Translations under genes and position numbers: made by a program
DNA from: Cinnamomum chago
Taxonomy: Eukaryota; Streptophyta; Magnoliopsida; Laurales; Lauraceae
Assembly (NCBI GenBank): GCA_038049695.1
Contig: CP142456.1
Span: 69,622,922-69,686,921, forward strand
Length of the DNA: 64,000 bases
Direction of reading: 5' to 3'
Part shown: one piece after another, positions 1 to 12,800 of the stretch
Position numbering within the stretch: position 1 is the stretch's first letter
Layout of the letters: every line of letters starts with the position of its first letter
Notes under the pieces: generated by a model
The model's database searches: none
Seen by the model: the letters and a program-made list of their open reading frames with translations, nothing else
Told to the model about the DNA's origin: nothing

Positions 1-1029
1 TGTTTACATGTGTGACTGTTTTCATCTGAAATTCCATAAATAATAAGATGAAAATATTCTCAGCAGTTACTAGGTGAGCACTGGAATGTCACCATGTTTC
101 ATAATAGGAGAATAATATTGAAAAAGATAAGTTTGTTGAGTAAATTACCAGACAAAATTTAACCAAGCTACTACAACATCAAGTTTTTAGTGAAAACTCA
201 GAAAAGGAAAAAAAATTAACTAGTTTCACTAGCAACTCTAACTGTAAATGCATTCATAAATGTACAAACTATAATGTTGCAAGCTACCTAGGTATTTAAG
301 CATATTGTTAACCACCACCCCCCCCCCCCCCCCCCCCCCCCCTCTGTTCTCTAACTTGCTAACTCTAGATCCACTTTGATTTAGGAATATTATTTTTGGA
401 AGTTTGGAAAACAAGGAAACAGTTCGTGAAAAACAAAATGTACCTGATGGTGGTAGAGTAGCCCTCTTTATAACCTTCCCATTTACCATCGTATCTTTGA
501 ATTCCATTTATGGTGGTAAATAGGCAAGAAAAATTTGAAATGATGTATTTTCAAATAGCAGGGGAACCAGAAAAAGTTAAGTCTCCTCAAGTGGGAGGAG
601 GTGAAGCTTTCACTAACAAATGAGGTCTCAGTACTGATGAATATAATTAAAAATTGAGAAGGAATTAGGCGCAACCAGCAAAATGGCAGTCAAACTATTG
701 GAAAGGGAAGGTTCATGGGAGACGGGTTATCTCCTTATAGACAACCACGAGGACTACTCATCCAACCCTAATATGACCAGGCCTACCACTTTCTTTATAT
801 ATATTCACTATATTCAGAAATTTAAGGAAAAAAAAAAAAAAAACCCTTCTCACCAAAGTTTCCCATACTTACAAAAGAGTTTATAATTACAAGAAAATTA
901 CAAATAAGCCATTAGCTATTCCATAACAGGCATCACTCTCTTTGCATAAAAGAAAACACTTAGGACACAAATTAATAGAAATATTCCAAGTTACAAGTAA
1001 GATTAAAATTTATTAGAATAATATCTAAC
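1..1029 (-). other. RST1 intron, partial, with poly-C tract
   Basis: This is intron sequence after the donor GTTAGA at 1029. It holds a run of 25 C (318-342) and a poly-A run near 830. A short open frame ends at a GT at about 455, but its residues do not resemble the RST1 segment expected next, so it was not called an exon. Confidence 0.6.
318..342. repeat. homopolymer C25
   Basis: An uninterrupted run of 25 cytosines in an RST1 intron. It is prone to slippage and to length errors in assembly. Confidence 0.95.
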
Positions 1030-4020
1030 CTCAAGGTAGTTTAGATCCATTAGCCACATACAAAGTTTCCAGGCTGTACTGTCCTCTGAAATGTTTTGAG
1101 AAACTGAATTGGGCTCCTCAGGATTACTTTTAGAAACATCCACAGATTGAAAATCCTTGGACCACCATCGATGCCTAAGGAATGAAACCGCCCATGCTGC
1201 ATATTTTTGTATTTGCTGATTCTTAGAATCCTGAGCAATTACAAACATTTCTTGGATCAATGATGTACAGAGTGGCTCACAAACAGCGCTTGAAAGGATA
1301 GGCCCTCTGATATAACAAGATTCCTGAGAAGACAGAATACAATCAGATACATACATGGTAATATGGAAAAAAGAAACATATGAAAGCATTGGAGGTACCT
1401 TCGGTGAGCAATCCATCTGCAGAGAGGAGGATTGATTGTAAGTATGACTGAGAGTCCCCACACCAGCACCCAATGAATTAACAATACCAAGCATGCCACC
1501 CAAGTTTACAGTAGGAGGATATGGTTGGCAGTAAGTATTTCTCATCAAGTCTAACAAGCCCTTAATATCATCAGCTTTCACAGGGTGTACCCCTTCATTC
1601 AAAATGCATGAGAGTAGGTTTCCAGATCCTATGCAGGATGCCATGAGCAAATTTTGGTGTACAATTCCAGATTTCTTTAATTTGACTAGTTCAGAGATAA
1701 GTGATTTGTACCCATTAACTAGATTGTCTACTTCATCACCCATGAGTTCTGCTCTCTGACAAAAAGCAACAACGATGGGTAGTGCGAGACAGGAACCCAC
1801 TGATAATGCTATTTCAGGTCTCTCATTGCAAACACTACGATTATCAACACATGAATTAACATGTGGAATCCATGATAACATCATATCTTTTATCATGAGA
1901 ACAGCATCATGAGCTCCAGCTCTGTATATTGCTGTAACAGAATGGGCTAGACCAAGTACAAGGGCTGCAACACCCCATATGTCTTCTTCCTTCTTGTCTA
2001 AGTTGTCACCCGACAAATCCACAGCTTCCTGAAACCCTGTACAGAAGGAGAGTTTTTCACAAAGGCTTTGCATGGAAAGAAATGAAGATGGACACAGCTG
2101 GGATATCATTTTGGAGAAGGCTTTAACAATATTCCCAAGTAAAGCGGCTTCCGTAAAGCCAGTGGTTCCTTCTTCCATGTCAGAATCGCCAACTACACCT
2201 TTGTTAAGAAGATCTTGACAAGCAAAACCCATGCCTAACCCACATGCTCCTTTGACCAGAGTGCTTTTGCTATTAGAGGAAACCTAAAAGCATGCACCAG
2301 TATTCATGACAATTATAATGCTAACTGAGAGAGAGCATAAAAGAATCATGGGAAAGGACAGTAGGAGTGTCTTTTGGGATGAAATGAAGTGGAGAAATTT
2401 AAAGATGTGAGAATGAACTAAGCAATGCATTTCTTTTCCCTTTCATGTAGGCAAATGAAGTCACCAATTTAGAGAAACAAAGAAACAATAAAGAGGTGCC
2501 TCTGACTTAATTAAGTTAACAGAAAGAATGAACATTGTAGATGTACTTTAAGCTCACAGGGCAACACTTATTGAAAATTTTATCTGCTTAGGTTGTCTGG
2601 AAGGTGAGCAAATGAGAATATCTTGCAAGTAGGGGCAGCCAGTTCATCTGTCTCCCACATGTTCCTCACCTTCCATTTGGTTTTTGAACTCTATCCATAG
2701 CACTGACTCTGGAATTGGAGACGTCCAAGAGATTTGTTTCAGGTCTCTCTCTCTCACACCCTATATCATTGATAACATTGATAGCAACAAAAAGATAGCA
2801 AGTTAGCAACTAATTTACATGGTTTGTATCATTCTAGGGACCTGAAGAGTTCTCACTGCCTGTAAAAAAAGCAGTTCTGTAGCAGCATGAACTCCACCAG
2901 ACCAGGATCCAGGGTCTCTAGAGTGAAAATCTTCCCCAGTCCCCAATCCCACAGTTACAAACGGGTCCTTAACTTGCTTAGTCATCATGTAATTTATTAA
3001 ACTTTTAAGTGGACAGTCAGTCTTTCAAGCCACTTAACAAAAAGAGGAAATTCAAAATTTACACTTGGGCTCTGCATAGTGCATTTTAGGAAGCAACAAA
3101 AATGTTAGACAGCTGCTGATGGAGCAAAATCCTGTGCCAGTGAGATCTACTTTCTTTCATCCAGACAGACTAAAGCTTATGAAGATACTAAATATCAACA
3201 AAGAAAACAAAACTGGACAACAAGGATTAAAAATTGCACAGAGGTTATACAGTTACAATATATACCAACAGCATTCTCTCTGGTGTGTGCATCCAGAGTA
3301 CATATGCATGTGAATATGTATGTATGATTCTATGAACCAGTACACACGTACCTCAAGAAGCCCAGTAATGATTTGGAATTTCAGCTGTGACTCTGTTGCA
3401 TGTAAACAACTTGAAACCACTCCCAAAGAGATAGCAGCTGACCATTGTCTGTGCTCATGTTCATACTGAAATAACCATTTCAGCAGAAACTTGGATGCAG
3501 TTGATGTCACTGCATGAGCTGATGGGGGAAGAGCCTGAGAACAAAAGGAGATGCATAAAACAAATAGATACAAACATGGACTCAAAATCTTGCCACAGAA
3601 ATGGGATCACAAGTTGACATAAGTACGGTAAACAGTACAGTCAAGCTATTAAAAATGTATGATTCCCATGGGTTAAAATATCAGTACACACACCATAGAC
3701 ACCCAAACCAATACATCAGTGTGCACTAATCAATGCACTAAAACCTTTGTAAGAAAAAATATGACTGATAGATTTAGACATCAGATATGGGCATCACATA
3801 CCTGTGGAAGGTATCAAAGTTAGTGTCCAAGTGGAGTACCATATGTATCAGATCTTAAGAGAGAATCTTTTGAGAGTTGATTGGATTTATTTTTTTATTG
3901 CTGATCATTTTTTATCATTATAATATTATTCTTCTTTCTGTCAATGAGCACCATATAAAGTGCGATCAGTGATAATGGAGATGGAATATCTACTTGGCAT
4001 ATGGAAGAAAGAACAAATGA

Positions 4021-4063
<43 letters not shown>

Positions 4064-6779
4064 CACTGTATAGGGTTTGAGATGTTTGCCACTGTATAGG
4101 GTTTGAGATGACCAGATCACAATATAACTTAAGTTAAAAGTATAAAATTACAAGAAACTCCACAAGAAAGAGAAAAGTTACATCTTAATCCCTTTAGATG
4201 AATGTAAGTAACATCTAACTACTTCCTATACTTAGCCACAAGCGAAGGATAGATCAGATGTTTATCTTGCTCACTTAGTATTTCTTGAAATCAACTTCTA
4301 CATACCATATTGGTTAGTAAATCTGATAGCTGATATTTTAATTTGATAAACACAAAACGAATAACATTTAATTGCCTCCTAAAGAAATGTGTCACAGCTC
4401 ACAGACCCAGCAAATCCACTTGATTCCAGCCAGTGCGACACTCGACTACACCCCATGACCTAGTGAAATCAGCCTTTGCAATGGAAATCTAACCTTTAGA
4501 CAAAATATGAAACCACACGCGTTTGCACATTCACACATTAAGTAGAAAGAAAACCTAGAGAATGGGAGATTTTATTGCTCGAATCCTTCTTCAGAGTTTC
4601 TCTTTGTTACAGATGAATGACAGTAACACTAATACTACTATAGTACTACTATTTATAACCAATGGCTAAGATATGTCCACATGTTCATTGACAAACTAGG
4701 GGATTACAATCATAAACGCATCTAACCAATATCCAAGGAACACTTGAAACCACTATCTAAAAAGATGTGATACATATAGTACTCTTCATAGACATTAACT
4801 TAACAACTCTTCCACACATGCAGTCTTCTGAATATATTCTGTCATTAAGGGAAAAGAGCATTTAATCCTCATAGAATATCTGGTCAACAGGTTAAGGTCA
4901 TGAACATGACATTTGTGTTAAAATAAAAAAAAATAAAGGGATACAGAAATATTAAAACAAAAAACTGGAGATTCTTACCCCACACAGTGCACCAATGGCT
5001 AGTGCTATATTTTCGGCAGACCGAGGTATTGATTCCTCTGCAATGCGACATATAGTCTACGTGAAGGTATATAAGAGATAATCAGGCAAAAGTAATCAAC
5101 TGATGATTTAACATGGGAAAATATGTTTAAAAGCTACAGCCAAGTATATTTTTTAGGAGAACTAAGCAAAAAAGCGAGGTGCCCAGGCAGAACTCAGTAC
5201 TCTCAATGCGATGAAACAAAGAGAATTTATGCCACATGCATGTCACATCAATCTTATGCAGCATCACAGATTACATTAAAAATAAGGTTCAGGAAAACCA
5301 AGAACCTCAAAATCAACTCAATGTTCCGAGTCAATGGAGAAAATAAAGCTGTTATATATCTAGTTCTTAGTAGCGAAGATGTGTTTTAGGAAAATTAACA
5401 ATCAGAACCTTCAGCAATAATAGATGAATAGATACGCAAGTAGAAAATACATTATTTGTTGTGGCTGTATTTCAACTGGTTAGGGACATGTGGAAGTGTG
5501 TGTGGGTGCATGATTCCAAGTCCCATGTAAATAAAAAAAGAAAAACGAGGAAAATTTTATATTCATCTTACAAATAGGGGGAAATTACCTTGAGAATATC
5601 ATCAGATGCCTTTGAAGCTTTATCTGACTCATTTGGTATTCTTTTAGCATCAATAGACAAAATGGAAGCCTTCATCCAACGCTGCATGAAAGGTTTCCAC
5701 GATTGCAGGGAAAACAGTGCAACCAGAATATTTCTTGAAAGTTGTAGAGATTCAGCTATTTCCTTTAGTGCACGTTCATATGCAGCATGTAATTTCACAA
5801 ATTCCTAAAGACAATAAGCAACATCTTAGATTCAATTGCATCTACCTAAATTCATTACAAAAGATGTCCTGTAAGATCCTGTAATCTTGACAGACAAATT
5901 AAACACGGTATCTTATCATATTCAGAAATGTCAAATTAAAAACTTACCTTTGATGAGCGTTGGCCCTGCGTGTCTTTAGGATTAAAGGCAAGGGATAATA
6001 GAGATGCACCTGGTAACTCTCTAGCAACATTGTCTTTGCCTGCACACACCACACCCCACACGGCATGTCAGACACATCAATGCAGCTATTAGGAAAGAAC
6101 ATGAATCCTGTTCACATGGTTTGTTGTTATAAATTTTGTGGATATGTCTCTATCTAAACAATGAACCTGTAGAAATTCACAATCATCATCATCTAAACCT
6201 TAACCCCACGAGTCATAGTTTCAATGTACTAGTTCTATGAAGTAGACAAGTTTCAATCTATCTAATTTGATTGTAACCGATAAATCAGGGAAGCATGTTT
6301 CATCAATATAACGATGCTATCTAGCTGATAAATTGAAAAACCGGAAGCATCAGTTTCTCATGTCCATGGGCAATTATTAGTACTGAGGACTCCAATGTTT
6401 CTTGATACCTGAAGAAAACATGACCTGAGGAAAGACGTCCAATAATTTCTCGACCTTGTTTGCAGTTACTCTTCTCTCCTTTAACAGTCTGCGCCTAGTT
6501 CTGAGGCCAATTGAAAAAGTCTAAGTATTGGCACTTCGAATATTGCCTTCAGAGTTCAGAATAACATAAAAGAAAAATGTATGCTTAACATGTGCTCATA
6601 AGTCAAAATCTTGGCTTCCAAACTCTCAATGGATCTGAGTACTTTGAGATCGTCTTCTGAGCAAAGCAACTCAATATTCCTTTTATTGAAATTGGGAATG
6701 CTTTCTCGGACAAGTTCAACCTGCAGAAAAAATACAAAAACACAAGTAAATAATGACGTTGCTTGACCCAAGATGAAAT

Positions 6780-6821
<42 letters not shown>

Positions 6822-9800
6822 ACACTCAAGTCAAGTGAATGAAATGCAATTGTGACCGATACCTATACAACAGGAAAGAGCAACAAGCCTACCTCATAAT
6901 GGATCAAGGATGCAAAGGCAGTTGTCCTTGCATTTATCCATTTCTCTCCAGTGCGTCTAAAGTTTCCAATTTCCCATAATATCTGTACAACCCTGTTTGA
7001 AACATCAGGATATGCTTCTGCATCCAATGCTCCCCATCTTAAGAGAATACATAAGCTGCACAGAAAGACACTAAGGATTATTGAACAATCAAACTTGGAA
7101 AGAAGTAGATTCAGCTACTTAAAATTGTACCTTATCCATATTTGAATTCTAGCACAAGAACAAGAGGAAATGCAACCAGAAATTAAAAACATTGCAGGCA
7201 CATATGGGTTGAGAGAAAGGACAAAGCGGGAAGGAAAAACTCATTTTCCTCCTTGTTGGTGTTTTCATGCATTAGAAATTAGGAAGGGGAAAGAAGAGCC
7301 TCACTTTCTACCAATTTCTCCCCAAATAGGAAAAAAAGTGCACATAGACTATGATGCACGGATACTTCAAAATGGGTAACGTATCGTGTCGTATCGTATC
7401 CGATACTTCACTTTTTATGTGTAAAATCCGTGTCCATGAAGTGTCCCTACAGTACCCACGCCGTATGTGGGCATTATAGATCATAGACCTAATGTCTGCA
7501 AAAAGAGGCCAAAAATCAAGCCCATAGTCAACAGAACGATTGGCCCTAGTAACAAAACAGCAAAATGAGAACAAGATGAACCATTGGCCCTCACTAGAAT
7601 TCCACCTTCTCTAGAAGGAAAAACTCCCCCACTTTCAATCCAGGCAAGGGCCACCAAAAAACTTAAAACTACTAGATATGAATGACCTCCTTCACCAATG
7701 AAGTGAAATGACAGGCTTCAAATATCCAAACATTTAGAAGGTCATGGGAGGCTAGAACCCTGGCTCTAATATGATGAACTTGAAGAGAAATATAAATTTA
7801 AAATAAAATTCTGCTATTAGTGTGTGCATGCTAGGGTTTACAAGAATAGAAACTCAAGAAGCAAAGGTAAAAGCCATTCTAGCAAAACCTCAAAGATAGG
7901 CATCTATAACAATAACTAAACCACCCGCAACCCATTGCAACACAATAATATATCATGATCAAATGTTATAAATATATATATATATATCATGATCAAATGA
8001 AGAACGAAATTTTCACACGAGATTCCTGAAGATTCAAGGACAAAGAAAAAGTCAACTCGAGAGGCTCTTACCCACGTGCAACAGTGGGCTGTGTAGAATA
8101 ATCCAACACATGGTCTGCAATCACATCCCAAGCAGTATAAAAATCTGCCAACAAAAATATAAACCGCATGAGGCTTGATAAAAATTAGCATGCAATGATA
8201 ACAGGCTCATAAAGTGATGTTTGGATGAAGCAAGCTTGCAAGTGGATACAATAAGTTTGGTAGACTGAATGTTTGTTACGGAAAGAAGATGATTTCAGAA
8301 ACTGCATTGCATAGATCCTATTCATTGCCTTTTCCCTTATAAATCAACATCCAGCCTGATATCGCTGGATGGGTTCTGCAAAGAAGCATAACACTTATCT
8401 GAAAAGAAGTGGGATTTTGTATTCAAAGATAATTAGGTTTTAACAACAAAAGGTCTGGAAAAATTGAAGGAAATTAAGAATAAAAGGATAAAATAAGTTG
8501 GAAAAAAAAAAAAAAAAAACAGCTGTTAAACATAATTAGACCAGTCCCTCACTTTTCAGAAATTACAGAGAAGTACAATTTACCTCACAATACTCCTCGA
8601 GATGGAGCATAATTACAAACCAGTCGCTGACTTTTCTGAAATTATTGAAAAGTCAAAGTTATCTCACAACACTCCCCCTCAAGCTGGTGCATGTATATTT
8701 ACTATGCCAACTTGGACAAGACATCATCCAATTGCCATTTAGTCACCATCTTCGTAAGGAAATCTACAATCTGATCATCTGTACCAGCATATGCCAACAT
8801 ATTTCTTTCTTTGCAATGTTCTCTCTAATAAAACGGCAATCAACTCTAACATGCCTTGTCTCCTCATACTGCGTTCCCTCCTTAGTTTTTTTGAACAATC
8901 AATTGTACAAGACTTCTAAAGGCTAAACAAGCCTGAACTAGCAGAGGATAGGAAAAACTGATGATGAGGGAAAATATGTTGAGGAATGGGAGAGCTCAAA
9001 AGGTTATAACAATGGAGGAGGAGATAATATACAATTTATTTTCATATGTAGACATGAAACATTGTAACATTTTATTATTTATTTATTTATTTTTTGAATG
9101 GTTACTTTCATTAAAAGGAGCAAACAGTACAAGAGGAAAGTACTGAAAGCAAAAGAACACAACACAGGACAAACTAAGACCCTATCATAGGAAAGGCTAC
9201 CTCTTTCCAATGATACACAATTTGATCTAAAGAGTATCCTTAAAAGAAGGGAGAATAGACACCCAAAAAGCTACTAAAAACTTCGATTTCTCCACCAAAA
9301 TGCTTTTTCACTAACTGCAACTCCTTCAAACATCTTGAGTTTCTTTCCTTCCAAATCGTCCAGATCATCACTAGGAAAGACAACGCCACATCATTTTGCC
9401 TCTAAGGTCCCCAATTGGAGACTTCCAAGCTTGGAAAAGCTCGGTGAGAGAATGAGGAAGAGCCCAGTAGCCTATGATGCACAAATACGTCGTGGATACG
9501 GCAAGGACACGCCATAGACACGGCAGGGATATAGATTTTACACATAAAAAGTGAAGTATCGGATACGATATGACACGATACATTGCCCATTTTGAAGTAT
9601 CCGTGCATCATAGCCAACAACAACCAAACCCTCCTATTACAGCCATCCAAATAGTCTGAGCTGATTTACAGTTTAGCAAGAGATGGTCCACGGATTCTCC
9701 GTCCTTCAAGCACATCGGGCATCCATTCACTATGGTCATCCCTCTTCTCAATAGGTCCATAGTAGGGATCCTTTTCCTAAGAGCAAGCCACCCAAATACA

Positions 9801-12800
9801 AGCACCCTAGGAGGAGCTTTCATCTTCCAAATACCATACACCCCGCTCGTATCCCTTGGATTGTATAGGATTGTCTTAAAGAAAGAAGACACCGAAAAGG
9901 AACCATTCTTCGAGGGAATCCACACCCTATCATCTGCTCTGCTGTCTTGAATGGTAAAACTATTCAGGGAATTCAGGAGATCAAAGAATTGGGATTCTTC
10001 GTTGTCCTTCAAGTTCCTTCTGAAGGTGGGACACCAAACTCTCTGGCCTCCAGTAGTACTCATATAAGAGCTGACCATTGCTTCCTTGTCTTGAGCACAC
10101 CTGAAAAGGTTTGGGAATTTAACACAGAACTCCCTCTCCCCTGCCCACCTATCTTTACCAAAAAGGATCCTCTCCCCCAAACCAATTTGGTACCTGATGT
10201 TCTCCATAAAAAGTCCCTTAACCGAAATGATACCTTTCCATATATCAGATGAATTCCAAGGGGAGATCCTGGACATCCCACCCATGTCTTGGAAGTTTGT
10301 ATTTCCTTTCCAACACCTGTCTCCAAAGACCTTTTGAACCATCTCCAATCCTCCACAACCATTTGCCCAGAAGGGCTTGATTTATCTTTTTTAGGGGTCT
10401 AATTCCTAGGCTTCCTTCTTCCTTCGGCTTACATATGGATTACCAATCTACCAGGTGAATCTTCTTCCGATAGCTTGTGCTGTGCCATGAGAAATCTCTC
10501 TGCATTCTTTCTAGCCTCTTTATAATTGAGGTCGGGCATCTAAAGATGGAGAAGTAATAGACTGGCAAGTTGGAAAGGACAAATTTGATGAGGGTTACCC
10601 TTCCACCTATTGATAGGTAATTTGCTTTCCAATTAGACAACTTCCTCTCTACCCTTTCCACAACTGGGTTCCAAAGAGATTTAGTAACCCGCCCCGAGCA
10701 CAGTAGCATTTCCAAGTATGAAATAGGAAGATCCCCAGTCTTGCAACCCATTATACCTGAAACTTTAAGAAGAAGGGGCTTCTTTGTACGTAGACCAATC
10801 ACCTCACTCATGAAGAAATTGACTGTTAGCCCTGACACTGCTTCAAAGCAAAGGATAGTGGCTTTAACATTTCTAATATGAGCTTCCTCTACTCTACAAA
10901 AGATGAGTATCATCAGCATACTGTAAGTGGCTGATAACTGGGGAATTTCTAGCTACTTTGAAGCCTTCGAACATTCCTACATTCACTGCCTTTTTAATCA
11001 TTCTTCCCAACGCTTCTGCTACAATTAGGAAGAGAAAAGGGGAGAGGGGTCCCCTTATAGAATCCCCCTTCTAGCCTTGAAGTAGCCCTTTGGAGACCCA
11101 TTCACCAAAATAGAGAACCAAGCTGACGAGACACACTCCTGTATCCACCTCCTCCATTTTTCCCCAAACTCCATTCTTCCTAACATGTATTGAAGGAATT
11201 TCCAGTACACCCTATCATAAGCTTTCTCCAGGTCTAGCTTGCAAATGATCCCCGGAGCCCTCTCCTTAAGTCTTGAATGCACACATTCATTAGCCACCAA
11301 GATGTCATCTAAGATTTGCCTTCCCTCTACAAAAGCTCATAAACACTCTTGAGATTTTACATTCATAAAGTATTTAGATGTTTTATTTAAGGAGTTATGA
11401 CTATGGTAGAAATATCAGAATGGTAGTTGGTAGTATGGTTCCTTTCTTCTTCGAATTTTGTTGTATTCTATTTCAATTTTAAATAAGCTAATAGATGGAT
11501 GATGTACAGTTAAAATTGGGTCAAATAATTTTATTAGTTAATAATGGTCTGGCATAATGAAAGAAGCTAAAAAAAAAAAAAAAAATACAAATACAAATGC
11601 TTATCCTTGTTTTCGTCGAGTGTGCCCCCTATCAAGGTTTGCATCCTGTACCTCAGATTCCTACGGGGCTTGGCACTAGGCTTGGACCTTGTGTCTTAAC
11701 CACATTGATGAGGCTTTGAGTTGCTAGTTGTACTTGCACAAAAAGCCTTGGTATCAGTTTTTGGGGTCGACTGTGATGGTGACCGATACCGTGATTTTGA
11801 TCCATGCACAAATCCCTTCAATCAAAGGTATGGCTTCTTCCCTGCGAGCTGTACCAAAATGTTGTTAGAAAGCCATTCTGTATCCTTTGATAATGTCCCT
11901 AATCATTGAAACAAACTAACAATCGGGAACCCTGCCCTTCATAACCATTTCAGCAAATGAAAGCCTATTCACACCTACAGGGAAATTCAAAACTCCCGAG
12001 ACAAGAGGGGAGAAGAATGAAGCTTCTCAGGGTCTGGACCTACAACCATTTCTTCTCAAATGGCACTTGTCTTCTTGCCCAGCCAAAAGAAGTGATTTTA
12101 AGTTTTAGCCACTGAAACTCCCACCAAGAAGACTGCACTCATTCATGGCTACAACCATAGTTATTAGAATCCTATGATTCGTATCCCGAATCTTAAGGAA
12201 AACAATTCGTATCTATGTAATAAATCCCATTTACAAATGAATCTTAGGATTCAGGTATGAATCCTACGATTCGATACTCGTTTCATTGAATCTTACGATT
12301 CAAGCGATTCAACTAAGTGAGAATGGCTATAGCCAATAAGCTAATATTAATAATCTTTTACCTTTTTTCTTTCTTTATTCTCTTTCTTTTATTGCTTATA
12401 TTTTTAAAAGGTTATTTAGTAGTTAACGAAGCCTTGTAAGAATTTTTTACAGCTTTGATAAGGTTTTAAAGATGAATAAAGAACATGCATTTAACTAAAG
12501 CATTCGACTGTCCGTATGGTGCTTGTTTATATCCTCTTTTTTTAATCTATTTTGGTTTTTTTCTTCATGAACACTTTCTTAACTTTAAGAGATATCCTAC
12601 CGTGTAAGATTTATAGTTTGGATTTTATTTTATCTTTATTTTCTGATTTAAAGATAATAAAAAATATATATTGATACTTTAAACTTATTTAACTATTTAC
12701 ACATCATTTATTTCATATATATATATATATGTAATAATATATGTCATTATGTTCTTGATATGATTGTATGATAGACTTACTTGCTTTTATATTTATACTA

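Noticed and set aside
238-507. Possible RST1 exon ending near 455 (residues …VNGKVIKRATLPPSG)
   Set aside because: The residues do not match the RST1 segment expected after exon 21, and the frame runs on through the poly-C tract.
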